A stretch of 64,000 nt of DNA, taken from contig JAHDHC010000005.1 of the NCBI GenBank assembly GCA_020631485.1, positions 12,661-76,660 on the forward strand, written 5' to 3'. The stretch is from Candidatus Altimarinota bacterium (lineage in GTDB: Bacteria; Patescibacteriota; Gracilibacteria; BD1-5; UBA6164). Position 1 is the first letter of the stretch. Every line of letters starts with the position of its first letter. The position numbers and the translations under genes were made by a program. Shown piece by piece: positions 29,522 to 41,048 of this stretch. Under the pieces are notes generated by a model. It was not told the DNA's origin and did not search any database. It saw nothing but the letters and a program-made list of their open reading frames with translations.

Positions 29522-30619
29522 TTAGCCAAAAATCTTTTCAAAGATTCACTTTTTATCGCAGACATTTATCTTTTTTTCCTTTGCTATTTCTTCGTAAAGC
29601 TCTCTTTCTTTTTTTCAAAGTTTCTTCGGGATCTTTATATTGAGATGTATGTATAAATCTCATTTAGAGTCGTACTGGACATCTTTTATACCATCTCAGG
29701 GAATAGTGATACTCGTTCACATTTGGGTTCCAGAATCTATCTGGATCGTTCTCTTTCCTATAATCGGTATCTGTACATCTTTTGAAGTCCCAAGAATGGC
29801 TTCGACGATATTTATCTCGAGGTCATAGTGAAGATTGTTCCCGTCTCTTTTGAGTCATTTTTCTTCTTGTTCAACACGAAACTTCACATAGAGATCTCAT
29901 TTTGCTTTTGTGCCGATTCATTCGTTTCACTCTTCTGCTATTTTTATAACCATTGAGTCATCGATTCATGCAGGTATCTCAAGTTCGTAGTCTACTTTTG
30001 TTGAAACTCTTTTTTGCCCATTACACACTTCACAGACATGCGTAAAACTCTCTCATGTCCCTCAACAATCCTGACATACTCATGTTTGTTGTATTGTTCA
30101 GAGCATTGTTTGTTTAGTGTAGGTGACATATCAAGTCCCATTACAGCTATTACAAGCTGTTTTTCCTGTTCCTCATTCTCCTTTACAGGCTGTACAAGAA
30201 ACCATTTTATTATAAGAAATGGTCTTTTTTCCTCATTTTATAGAAGTCGCAAGATCTATGTTGACATAGGTTTCTATGTCTTCTCATTTTTGCTCTCAAG
30301 GATTTCTTCTTTGTCTCGTTCTGGCTCATCATTGTCCTCAAAAAAATGATTCAAAGATATCTGATATATCTACATCAAATCCTCAGGCTTGAAAACCTCA
30401 TGCTCCTGATCAAGCCTTTCAAAAAGTGTCGTATTGCTGTCTTTTTTGATCATCTCAGAGCACTCAATAGGCCTCGTTTACTTCTTTAAATTTTGCTTCA
30501 GCCGCTTTATCGCCTGATGTCCTATCAGGGTGATATTGCATCGCAAGTTTCCTATATGCTTTTTTTATTTCTTCTTTTGAAGCTCATCTCTGAAGACCAA
30601 GTATGCTATAGTAGTCCAT
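29522..30619 (-). CDS. dnaJ: Chaperone protein DnaJ
   Basis: Hsp40 partner of DnaK, stimulating its ATPase and delivering substrates. 365 residues. J-domain at 1-65 ([22 protein letters not shown]...) with HPD in YHPDRT. A Gly/Phe-rich linker follows, largely TGA-coded. The zinc domain has four CxxC units: CTACKGEG, CNSCNGTG, CQDCGGTG and CEVCNGQK. The fourth ends in Lys rather than Gly. C-terminal substrate-binding domains complete the protein. It is far from dnaK and on the other strand. No CIRCE site is seen upstream. Identity certain. Confidence 0.97.
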
Positions 30620-30701
30620 TTTTTCTTTTAGGTAATACTTCTAAATCGCGATGCATCATACAAAAAAAAGTTTTTTTTTCAAGCTCTTTAGAAGGATACT
30701 A

Positions 30702-31712
30702 TTAGATGTCTCATTTTTCAGAAAGCATAATTGCAATTTTGTGAGTTTTTTTAAATTGAGAGAGTATTATATTTATACTCGTTACGAGTGGAACAGCGAG
30801 AAATGCTCAGACAATTCACCAGAGACTTCCAAAAATAATAAGTGAAATAAGTATAAAAAATCCACTCAGGTTTAGGCGTGTTCCAATCAGTCTTGGTTCA
30901 AGAAAATTTCAGGTAAATGTTTGGGGGATGAGGAGAGCTCAGAGGAGGAGAAAAGGAGTGAGACTTGAGTCAAAAACACTAAAAGAAAAGAGAAAGGGAA
31001 TACTCATAGCGATAATAGCTCAGATATTTGGGATAAAATCAAAAAGAAATATCAGAAATGCAAAGAAGAGTGCGTATTCTAAACCAAATAAACTCATCAT
31101 AATAAAACTCACTGTTGCATTGAGGCTGGCCATCGAGAACTTTACACCAAAATAGAGTGTAAGGTCATCGTGTATTTTAGAGCTTATTGTCTCAAACTTT
31201 TTGTATTCTTGCTGTGTAAGTATCTTTTTTATCTTAGAAATAAAATGGTTTTTTTCTATAAACAAAAATACAAGGAGAAACGCAATGGTTCATACTTGCC
31301 CAAGGAAACCAGAAGCAAGACTTGAAAATGATTGAAACATTGATTGGAAATCTATCCTTGACGCAAAACTTCTTATATCTAAGGAAATTCAGAGTTGTTT
31401 TTGGAGATACTCACTGAGTCACAAAAATACTTCTTTGTAGCGTTCAATGTCTTGTCAAAAAGCATCGATTTGTGTTGAGACTATAAGATATATTATACTA
31501 AAAAATAAGACAATTGATACTATACAAGCAGCTATACTGGCAAACTTGCTTTTGAACTTAAGATAAAAAAACGAATAGGCAGAGCGAATTAAAATATATA
31601 TAAACACAGTAAAGAGAAGTGAGACAAAGAGAGATTTTCCTATGTAGAGTATGTATCATAGTCAAATAAGTATGACAAGAATACTTGCTGATTGCTGTAT
31701 TTTAGAGTTCAT
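30702..31712 (-). CDS. AI-2E family membrane permease
   Basis: 336 residues with about eight hydrophobic segments. The family core is visible: DFIPNIGAIIAMSIPFLF and GNFLEPRLIGTRLNLSGFF, then IIFGSLWGIVGAFLAVPL near the C-terminus, all typical of the PF01594 AI-2E transporter family (TqsA, YdiK and relatives). Members have been proposed to export autoinducer-2 or ions, so the substrate is open. TGA glycines lie at the conserved sites. It is transcribed in the same direction as dnaJ, 82 bases upstream of it, so co-transcription is possible. Confidence 0.87.
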
Positions 31713-31775
31713 TTTTTATATTTTTAGGAGCTTTTTTTACTCTATGGAAAAGTAGCAAAAAAACAAGTCTGATAT

Positions 31776-31804
31776 TTGCAAGCTCATATTTTTTATGCTA
31801 AAAT
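31776..31804 (+). promoter_or_regulatory. Promoter of the VTC-domain gene
   Basis: TTGCAA, 17 bases, TAAAAT with TG one base before the -10. It closely resembles the promoter of the PKD-protein gene. Confidence 0.65.
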
Positions 31805-31833
31805 TATTACAAATATAAAAACAAAAATAAAAG

Positions 31834-32709
31834 ATGAAGCAAGTATTGAAAAACAAACTTTTTAGCCTCCCAAGTATAGACCTAACAGGTCTAAATGCGA
31901 GCGCGAGTTATCTCAAAAGAAAAGATAGGAAATTTCTCTTAACAGAAAGACAACTCATAGAAGTTCTCTCTGATCTTCCTGAAGTGTATCAGGTCCTCGA
32001 GATAGATGGAAAAAGAGTTTTTTGATACGACAATGTGTATATGGATACGCAAGACTATTTGTTTTATAAGCAGCATGAAAACAAAGTCCCAAGTAGAACA
32101 AAAGTAAGAACGAGACTCTATCAAGATTCAAAACTCGCATTTTTTGAATACAAACAAAAGGAAAATGGAGTTACAAAAAAATATAGATATCAGTTCCCAT
32201 TTCTCGAACATGGAACTATGACAAAGTGAAAAAAGAGATTTTTTGATGGAGTGTATCAAAATAACTACGAAGAAAAAACTCCAGATATCTCTCCATCAAT
32301 CAGGACAAGATACAATAGACTCACTCTTGTTGCAACTGATGGAGAGGAGAGACTTACGATCGATTTCAACATACGTGTACAAGACATCAGAAATAAGTGA
32401 TCTCGAGAAAAACAACTTAAAAATCTTGTGATACTTGAAAGCAAATCTATGAGCAAGACGTGCAGAAGTGTCGAGCTTATGAAAGAAAAATGATTCAAAA
32501 GAGCGAGATGATGTAGTAAATATTCTCTCTGAGTCGTGTATTCATGACTTGCAGAAAAATGGACTACATTTGAAAACACGATCAAGAAGATCAAGGAAAT
32601 CCGCACTGAGTTTATCAATGCTCGTAGTAGAAAACCAGCAATGAAAAATCTCGAATCAAAACTTGACAATAACTTTACAACCACTAAAATATCTGTAGTT
32701 ATTAAATAG
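31834..32709 (+). CDS. VTC-domain (polyphosphate polymerase-like) protein
   Basis: 291 residues. The order of motifs fits the VTC domain, a triphosphate-tunnel fold that makes polyphosphate from ATP in yeast Vtc4: YLKRKDRKFLL, the strand YDNVYMDTQDYLFYKQHE, the basic KVRTRLY, FFEYKQK, then RTRYNRLTLVATDGEERLTIDFNI, VILESKSM and KYSLGVVYSGLAEK. Basic and acidic residues alternate as expected for a tunnel binding phosphate and metal. No signal peptide or membrane part. A second tunnel-fold (CYTH) gene lies 1 kb on. Family likely, activity inferred. Confidence 0.82.
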
Positions 32710-32722
32710 TATATATACAATT

Positions 32723-33010
32723 ATGAATAATAGATCTTCTTCTCACTCTTATCATCCTGATAATGAATTGTTAATACAAACTGAACAAGACAAAATTGGA
32801 GATGATGAAATGGAAGCAATAGAATGATTTGAACACGATGAAAGAGTGGCAGCTCAAATGCTACTTGAATGAAGTACATATACGAGTGTAGATGAAATAC
32901 CAAGTTCTCAAGAGCCTTTAGTTTCTGGTAGAAAAGAAGCAACAAATTGTGTTACAGAACGAATTCTAGATGCAGTGAGATGAACTGTTGATGAAGAACT
33001 TAATTTCTAA
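32723..33010 (+). CDS. Small acidic hypothetical protein (95 aa)
   Basis: Begins 13 bases after the VTC-domain gene, so it is probably co-transcribed. Reads MNNRSSSHSYHPDNELLIQ... with TGA glycines at IEGFE, LEGSTY and VRGTV. Acidic, soluble, no known domain. A terminator follows. Confidence 0.7.
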
Positions 33011-33034
33011 TCAAGAATCCCCAATTGGGGATTT
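33011..33034 (+). terminator. Hairpin after the 95-aa gene
   Basis: AATCCCC-AATT-GGGGATT followed by TT; short but GC-rich. Confidence 0.65.
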
Positions 33035-33048
33035 TATGTTTAGTGGAC

Positions 33049-33597
33049 TTAGTCAAAGTTGAGATACTCAACACCGTAGTGTGCAAAAAGTGAGCGCGAT
33101 CATCCGATCATCTGCTCATTTTTTGTAAGTCCGAGTTTTTTGATGAGTATGTCAATTTCCTCTCGACGATTTGCTTCTATTTCGAGGAGAGGAGGGATAT
33201 TTTCGTATTCATCTATATCAAACTCTATTCCATGAAGTCTGTAGGATATTCTGTGTTTTTTCTTCTCTCGAGTTTTGGTCATACCATATTTTTCTAGAAC
33301 TCTCGAGAAACTCTCAACATCAGTTATCTCTGTTTCGTGTTCATCTTTTGCATTTACTTTTTCTGTCTTTCTGAGTTCTTTTCTCTTTCTCTTGATTGTG
33401 TAGATATGCTCTTCTCATTTTTTTCTCACACGAAAAAGCCTATCATTATTTTCCATTTTTAGATTAGGATTATCAGGGAAATCATAATAGATGTCATGAA
33501 TAAACCCTTCAAAGGTTTTTTCTGCTCAGAATGATTCGAGCTTTTCTACTACTTTTTTGATATGTATATCAAGGATTTTTATTTCTTTTTCAAGCAT
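33049..33597 (-). CDS. CYTH-domain triphosphatase/adenylate cyclase-like protein
   Basis: 182 residues. It starts MLEKEIKILDI with the ExExK signature (Glu3, Glu5, Lys7) of the CYTH family, followed by strands with the expected basic residues: DRLFRVRKKGEEHIYTIKRKRKE, then YRLHGIEFDIDEYENIPPLLEIEA, where the acidic LEIEA is typical. CYTH proteins hydrolyse inorganic or thiamine triphosphate or make cAMP. In sequence it resembles the CyaB/thiamine-triphosphatase group. It is convergent with the VTC-domain module. Family strong, substrate unknown. Confidence 0.86.
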
Positions 33598-33619
33598 GTA
33601 AGTATTATAGCATGTTTTT

Positions 33620-33703
33620 CTATTTTCTAAAAAATTCTATATCATTGATATAACGCGTAGTATCGTCTTCATCAACTTCTGACTCAAAGATGATCTTATA
33701 CAT
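33620..33703 (-). CDS. Short ORF overlapping the next (27 aa)
   Basis: ATG overlaps the stop of the 49-aa ORF (ATGTATAA arrangement). It reads MYKIIFESEVDEDDTTRYIN and seven further residues to TAG. Its composition looks coding, so it may be a coupled micro-gene or the true C-terminus of the upstream ORF after a frameshift. Confidence 0.4.
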   Translation of the reverse strand: MYKIIFESEVDEDDTTRYINDIEFFRK

Positions 33704-33845
33704 GACTTTTTTGCGTGTTATGTGTGTCTTTTTGCATATTTACAACTTTTTGGGCGAACTTTTTTGCGCTTTCTTTTAATCTTTTATTTGATCTTTCACG
33801 AGCTTCTTCAATTGTATAATATGTTTTTCAGTCTTTTTGTATCAT
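33696..33845 (-). CDS. Small basic hypothetical protein (49 aa)
   Basis: MIQKDGKTYYTIEEARERSN and 29 further residues, a Lys-rich amphipathic helix, ending in TAA. One TGA glycine. Either a very small protein or the N-terminal part of a roughly 75-residue protein broken by a frameshift near 33700. No family recognised. Confidence 0.45.
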
Positions 33846-34021
33846 ATAACGAACTTATATATTATCTGATATTTATTGTAGCTAAGAATATATTTTTTCA
33901 AATTCTAAGTTATGATTTATCAGTTTTTTAAAAGTTTCATATATTATGACTTTCACAATAATATTTGATTTTACAAGCTATTTACATATCTTGGATATAG
34001 TTAATAGCTAATAATAGAAAT

Positions 34022-34795
34022 ATGAGTTTAGGAAAAATTGAGCAAGGAGAGGTATTTGTAGATACAGGAGAAGCTTGGAAAGAAGAGAAAATACGAAGCT
34101 ACAGTGGTTCATCTACAAGGCGTAGTGATTATATGAATTGGCTTACTTTTGACTCATGAATTAGAAATATACGAAGAGATAATAGTGATATTAATGAATT
34201 ATATGACACACTTCTTACGGATGGATCTATGTTGATGAAATTACCTCCATACATATGTGAATCATGAACATGGGAATATCTTTTAAGAGATATAGGAAAT
34301 GTAATAATTATGGCGTCTTTTTGAAAGCCAGAACATAAAGAAAGAATAGAAGAAATTGCCAAAAATATTGAAGGGAAGATGAAGATAATGCAAGCAAGAG
34401 AGGAGTATGAAGAGTGTTTGAAAAATGCTCAAAAAAAACACCAAGCATCTCAAGTGCTGTGAGCTGATTGGTCAGATGAAGAAATAGAAAAATATAAAAA
34501 AGAAACTTTTTTAGGGGATTACAATATTCTTATGTGATTGCATATAAAATTAAAAAATACTCTCGAATGAAAGGAGGTTACTAACGAATGATTGCATGAA
34601 GCATACATGCTTATGTATTCTTTATACGATAAAATAATTAAAATGCCAATATATGCACTGGATGATACATTTGAATGGTGAACAATTGGTTTTGAGTTAG
34701 AAGCTTTATGAGAATATTATGTAGGAAATGGTAAAGACCTCATATCTTCATTGAGTGAAATTATGAACTTAAGACATGATTATAAACACTGCTAA
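34022..34795 (+). CDS. Hypothetical protein (257 aa)
   Basis: Soluble, helical and acidic protein with nine TGA glycines. It begins MSLGKIEQGEVFVDTGEAWK. The middle (IEEIAKNIEGKMKIMQAREEYEECLKNAQKK) is a likely coiled coil. The second half (GLHIKLKNTLEGKEVTNEG...) is also helical. No signal peptide or transmembrane segment. It stands alone before a terminator shared with the convergent aspS. No family recognised. Confidence 0.75.
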
Positions 34796-34820
34796 AAAAA
34801 AGAGCTTTAGCTCTTTTTTT
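34794..34820. terminator. Terminator between the 257-aa gene and aspS
   Basis: AAAAAAAGAGC-TTTA-GCTCTTTTTTT, with A and T runs on both sides, so it can serve both convergent genes. Confidence 0.9.
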
Positions 34821-34836
34821 TGATATTTACAATTTA

Positions 34837-36624
34837 TTACTCCTCTTCGAGTTCAACTTTTATACTGAGTTCTGCAAGTTGCTCATCTTCAATCTCAGTT
34901 GGAGCATTCATCATAGCATCTTGTGCTTTTCATGATTTTGGAAATGCGTAGATTTCTCTGATATTTTCTTCATCCTTGAGGATCATCATAAATCTGTCCA
35001 TTCAGATGGCAAATCATCCATGCGGAGGAACTCCAAACTGAAATGCCTCATACATCGCTCAAAACTTGTCCTTTACTTCTTGCTCAGTTCTCCCAACTTT
35101 TTCAAAGGCAGCTACAAGTGCAGCAAGATCATGATTACGGATAGATCCTGAGAGTATCTCATATCCATTACAGGCAAGATCATATTGTACTGATTGTACT
35201 TTGAGAAGATCTTCTTCTTGAAAGGCTGCAATTCATCCTTTTGGCATTGAAAAAGGGTTGTGTCCGAAATCTACCTTTCCAGTGATCTCATTGATCTCAA
35301 ACATTGGGAAGTCAGTGATCCACGCAAATGAGAGAAGGCTTGTATCTTGAAGCCCAAGTTTTTCTGCGAGATATACTCTGAATTTCCCCATATAGTTACA
35401 CACGAGTTCTTTTTCTCCTGCTCAGAAAAATACTACATCTCAGATCTGAAGATGCGTTCTTTCTACGATTTCATTGAGATCTTCTTCACTAAAAAATTTA
35501 TTGAGTGGTCCTTTGAGTCCATCTTCTTTCATCTGAAAGTATCAGAGTCATTTTGCTCAGAATTTTCTCACATAGTCTTCAAATCATTTCATCTGCGTTT
35601 TAGAAAACTTTTCATCTCAGCCTACTACTTTTATTGCCTTGATCCTGTTTGTTTCAGGATCTGATGCGATACTTGCAAAAATCTCATTTGTTGATCTTGC
35701 GAATATATCGATCACATCTATAAGATGTAAATCATACCTTAGATCAGGTTTATCTGTCCCATATCTCTCCATAGACTCATTATAAGTGAGTTTTACAAAA
35801 TTTCGACTTTCTAGTATTTGCTTATCTGAAAGTTCTCATACAACATCGGTGAGATAGTTTTCAACGACTGCAAAAACGTCTTCTTGTTCTACAAAACTCA
35901 TCTCACAGTCTATTTGGTAAAATTCACATGAATGTCTATCTGCTCTCGGGTCTTCGTCACGAAAACAGGGAGCAATCTGAAAATATTTATCTATTCCTCA
36001 TACCATAAGGAGTTGTTTGTATTGCTGAGGTGCTTGAGGAAGTGCGTAAAATTTCCCAGGATTGAGTCTCGAGGGGATGACAAAATCACGAGCTCACTCT
36101 GGACTAGATGCTGTGAAAATAGGAGTTTGCACGTCAAGAAAGTCTCTATTTGCAAACCAGTCTCTTGTGTATTTAAGAAACTTTGATCTAAAAACAACAT
36201 TATCGAGAGCTGAAGGTCTTCTGAGATCTATATATCTGTGTTTGTAACGAATATCTTCACCAGCAAGTTCGCCATGATCATCGAGCTCAAAAGGAGGAGT
36301 CTTTGAACTACTGAGGAGTTCAACTGCGGAAGTGATGATCTCTATAGCTCCAGTTTTCATATTTGGGTTTGCTTGCCCTTCTGGTCTTGGGCGTACTTTT
36401 CCTGTGACTTTTATGACATATTCACTTCTAAAACTATCAGCCAGTTCCCATGAAGCTGTGTCATCTTCTGGATCAAAGACTACTTGTGAGAGTCCATAGC
36501 GATCTCTGAGGTCTATAAAAATAATTCATCCATGATCCCTTCTGTTTGATACCCATCAACATAGCGTTACTTCTTCTCCTATATTTTTATCAGTGAGTTC
36601 GTCACATGTATGAGTTCTGAGCAT
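34837..36624 (-). CDS. aspS: Aspartyl-tRNA synthetase
   Basis: Charges tRNA-Asp (or tRNA-Asp and tRNA-Asn in organisms lacking AsnRS). 595 residues, the bacterial type. The N-terminal OB-fold anticodon domain starts [20 protein letters not shown] and continues with [19 protein letters not shown]. Class II motif 2 follows [11 protein letters not shown], and motif 3 is [19 protein letters not shown] near the C-terminus. A GAD insertion is expected from length. TGA codons fall at conserved glycines. Divergent from the giant orphan gene. Identity certain. Confidence 0.97.
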
Positions 36625-36705
36625 TTTTTTTAATTCTTTAGATATAAAACATTGCACGATTATAGGAAAAACAAGCTATAAATCAAGGGAAAAATATTTT
36701 GCAAT

Positions 36706-36733
36706 TTGACAAAATATAAGTATAATATATAAA
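36706..36733 (+). promoter_or_regulatory. Promoter of the 1418-aa gene
   Basis: TTGACA, 16 bases, TATAAA, ending 21 bases before the ATG. Confidence 0.7.
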
Positions 36734-36754
36734 ATATTTTATCATACAATTACT

Positions 36755-39700
36755 ATGACAGGAAATAGTGAGAATAATGTCAATAATATACTGGAAGAAA
36801 ACACAAAGAAGATGACTCCAGCTCAAGCGAAAGCTCAACTCATACAAGAATACCTCAAAAAGAAACTCAAAACTCCAGAAAGTATCGCATTTCTAAATGA
36901 AATAGATGAATCAAGAGATATTCCTGAGAGTATGAAAAAAGACCTTTTATTTTATATAAAAACAGTATCAAAATATGGAGATGTCTTAACGGAGTCTGAT
37001 ATAGAAGGGCTCACGTATATGGATGTTATCCCAGAAGTTACAGGAGTCATCACCTCACTCAGGACAAAAAGAACGGCTTTGAAAAATATTTTTCTCAGGG
37101 AGTACAATATCAGTTCAAGTAAATACGACAAAGATCTCGAGCCGATTATTAAAAAACTTGATGAAAATGGCCTTGCTGAACTCTTAGATATGGGGGAAGA
37201 GGAGAGAAGGGATCTACTTGTGGAAGTCTATGGGAAAAAAATCCCAGAAAAAAAGAATCTTACAAGATTTATTAATGACTTCAATCTCAAATGAAGACTC
37301 AAGAAACTGAGTCCAGATGAGAGAGAGAGATTTGACTATACACTCTCTCTCATCTATCAAAAAAAAGGTCATCTCGATACAGGAGATCTCGAAGAACTGT
37401 TTGATCTATGAATATTTACAGAGTCTGAAAAAAAAGAACTTGTAAGTATATTTATCCCAACTATGAGTCTCGCAAACGCTAGACTTTTAGGTATTGTTTC
37501 AGAGACTGAGGAGACAAAAATTCGTAACAAGTATGTAGATGAGGGAATAGCTTACTATGAGCTTAAAAAATGACTTTCAGATAGTGAGCTGGAAGCTTTG
37601 CGTACAAAGATATTTGCAGACCTTGAGACAAAGGATCTCATGATCGAAATAGCAGGATTGAAAGACTTTGACAAAGTTTTATGAAAATTGATAGATGCCT
37701 GAGAACTCGAAAAAATAGTCGCATGATACAACAATGTTTTGTATAAAGCCGAAGAGCAGATCTGAGAAACAGAAAACTATGACCAGTTTGAAAAAAAACT
37801 CACGGAAAGTATATGAAAACTCCAAGCTCAAAAGTTTCAGCCATGATCTACTTTAGCACTCCGTGAACAAGATGCTCAGTGAGAAACACATACTTTTTTC
37901 TTTGAGATTCTCAATAATGGGGAAAATACCTGAAATATCGTCCTGAAGCCCAGAGGAAAAGACAGTTATGATCGCTATGATAGTGGGAAAATGTGAGCAA
38001 AGTCATTTGATGAAGTTCTTGGTATTGTCAACAATTCCTTTGAGTGAAAAACCGGAAAAAAAGTGTTATGATTTCAAGTGCTTGATGAGTTTGATCTAAA
38101 AAAACAAATCGAATCTTGAAACATAGAACTAGATCATGATTCTGTAAAATTTTTAGACGATGCAGCGCTTAAGCAAGAAAAAGAAAATGTCAAAGAAAGC
38201 CTAAATGAGAGAAAGAAAGAGTTGCGTGATGCATGAAAGAGAAACATCCAGATTGAAAATGATCCACAAGTACAAGACCTCAAAGAAAAACAAAAAGAAC
38301 TTTTTGATGATACAGAAAGTCTCGAGATCAAAAACCAGAGACTTCTCAATCAAGCGCTTGATAATCTTGATCCAGATTGAAAAAAATATGGTTTTCATGA
38401 AAATACGACTTTTAAGTCTCAGAAAGGATGAGTGTTTACCGTAAAACACATAAATCCTATTTCAAATACGATTGTAATCTTTTCCCCATCAGCTCCATGA
38501 GGAACGCAAGAAATGTCCTACACAGATTTTGTGACAGCTTTTAAATCAGAATCAGCAAAGAGGATTTCTTCTTCTAAAACTTTTGAACAACTTCTTGAGC
38601 AAGTATCTTCGGAAAATGATATCTCATCAGAATGGTCAAAGTTTCATATCGACAACGGTGAGATACGTCTCAAAGATGGAAAGAAAAAAATAGACTATGA
38701 TTTTCTGGTAGGTGAGGATAACGAACTTATAAAAATCGTTGATATCAATGATGGGACAGGAATAGCAACGATCAATTTCTGAACGGTAGAACAGAAAAAA
38801 GAACACAATACAGGGAAAAAGGGAGAAAAACTCGAGGATGATACCTATATGAAAGAAACTTTTCGAGTAGATCCGACAAAGCACCAAGTGACAATGGGAT
38901 GGCTTGAGGACTACATCAAGTCAAACAAACAAATCCCAAGAGGACTCGAAGAGTGAAAAGCTGAAGAGACCAATTTTAAAAATGATGACAGTGATAGAAG
39001 TGGAAGTTTCATGTCGAGACTTTTTAAAAATAATTTCTCTATATTTGAGATTGTTTCAGGTTCAAAGCTTATGCTTGAGAACCTTCAAGCATATCTCAAA
39101 GAATGAGCTGATGAGCACTCTGCACAGTTTGCCAAGTCGTTCTTTTGAAAATTTCTCCCTGATGAAGTAAAGGCTGATCTCTCATCGAGACTGGAATCTG
39201 CTCAGAAAAAGAGGTCAGATGAGTATATTGATAAGCTTAAATCAATCGATTCTGGACCAGCAACTGAGATGATCGGGAAGTGGCTCAAAAACAAGGATGT
39301 CCCTCAATACAAGCTCGAAGCTGGACTCCTCTTTATGATGGAAAAATATGGGACCCTTTATTGTAAGTGAATTTATGAGGATGATGGAAAGTATCTTTGG
39401 TACAGGGCTCTTTGAGGAAAAGTTTGAGATGAGCTTTTTATGAAGGAATACAGAGAAACGCAAGAAGCGGATCAACCATTTTCAGAGGAACAGCTAGTAT
39501 TCGCTTTGCTATGAAAACAAATTAAACCATGAGGGTATAATTGAATACAAAGAAGATCGAGAATACAAAAAGACTACAAAGCAGTCAGAATACAATGAAA
39601 AAAAGATGAGATCGAGAAGGGAAAAGATGATGCTTTGAGATTCAGACAAGTACAATGAAGAGTAGATGGAGGTATGTGAGAGTTATACTCCGGTAACTAT

Positions 39701-41011
39701 CCAAATGCAGTTGGATGGATAGAACAAATAGTAAATAAAGGGGGTACATATGCACAGATGAATAAGTTGCCTTTTGTTATGGCATTTTCATGAATCATGT
39801 TTGATTTTGATGATGCATATATACTTGATCAAATTAAGGCTTTCAGTACAAAGTCTCAAATCCTTCCAATAACAACTCTCATGTCAAAGAAATCAGATAT
39901 GAAACTTCTTGATAAAACTATCTATCAAGTTATTTCTAGACTAGAAGATAGTTGAAAATACCCAGGCATACAGGCAAAAGCTGACAAAATAATTGGAATG
40001 CGTGGAGATATAAAAAAAGCTAAAATTATCGAGGCGACAGATAATTTTTATAAAGAATATGGTGATGTACTTACAGATATATTGAGTCAAGCAAACTATG
40101 CACCTAAATCTCAAAATGAAACACAAGAGTTCAATAAAATGATTTTGCTAGAAAAAGACCCTGGTGTTTGAGTTGATTGAAAACATCAATGATGAAATAA
40201 TACATTTAAAGAATATTATAATCATATTAGAGGTTTTATGGATGGGGATTGACAATTTAAAGAAGAATGACTCATGGCAGATGGAATGGCATGAATTGGA
40301 GTGACATGATCTCATATGAGAAAAGTAGTAAAACAAAACCTTACATATAGGACAGCTTGATATCCAAATATGCCATGATCAATTAAACTCGTATGGAAAG
40401 AAATCTCAAACACTTTAAAGTCTATTGCAAAGACATCATATTATTGATTAAATCTTGAATCACGTGAAAATAAAGAGGTTCAAGAAAGACTCATGATTGA
40501 TGTGCTGAAAAATTTACTTTCTTGAATACTTGATGCTCATGGTGCTGATCCAAAGGTTCTACAATCATATGAAGGATGAATCTTTTCCAACCTGAGTAAT
40601 GATTGGAACATACAAATCTCAAAAGATCTTGTTGATCAACAAACAGGTAGAGCTTTTGATCCAGAAGCAATTATGAATGCCTCTGAAGATTCAAGTATTG
40701 GGAAAAAATTGCAGAAAATGGTTGATTGAATTATAAGATTTGAGCAGTGATGAGTATCACTCAATACACAATCTTCAGGACCAACTAAAAAGCAAGAAAA
40801 TTCTTTTGAACTTATTGAAAAGGGGACAAAGGACACCCTAAAAAAGATAGTAGATGAAGTTGATTATGACTTTTTGTGAAAAGAAGTGCCTGATGATATA
40901 CATGTAGATTTAGATAAGTTCAAAAAAGATGGAGCATATAACAGGTCACGAGAAAGTATGAGTGCAAATAATAGAGTTCAGGAAGAATATGACTTAGAGG
41001 AAGAAGCATAA
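36755..41011 (+). CDS. Giant cytoplasmic orphan protein (1418 aa)
   Basis: Reads from MTGNSENNVNNILEENTKKM to EEYDLEEEA with dozens of TGA glycines. No signal peptide and no clear transmembrane segment, so cytoplasmic. Very rich in Lys and Glu. The first 600 residues are helical with coiled-coil-like stretches (KQEKENVKESLNERKKELRD, DLKEKQKELFDDTESLEIKN). A beta-rich part near 530-740 includes GFHENTTFKSQKGGVFTVKH and FRVDPTKHQVTMGWLEDYIK. The last third is helical and Gly-containing. I recognise no domain. Near-consensus promoter and strong terminator suggest high expression as a single gene. Confidence 0.82.
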
Positions 41012-41048
41012 AAAACAAGGACTAATCTTAGGATTAGTCCTTGTTTTT
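41011..41048. terminator. Bidirectional terminator
   Basis: AAAAACAAGGACTAATC-TTAG-GATTAGTCCTTGTTTTT, a 17-bp perfect stem. The stop of the convergent pseudopilin gene lies inside it. Confidence 0.95.

Noticed and set aside
32265-32720. 151-aa reverse ORF opposite the VTC-domain gene
   Set aside because: Antisense shadow; the forward frame has recognisable motifs.
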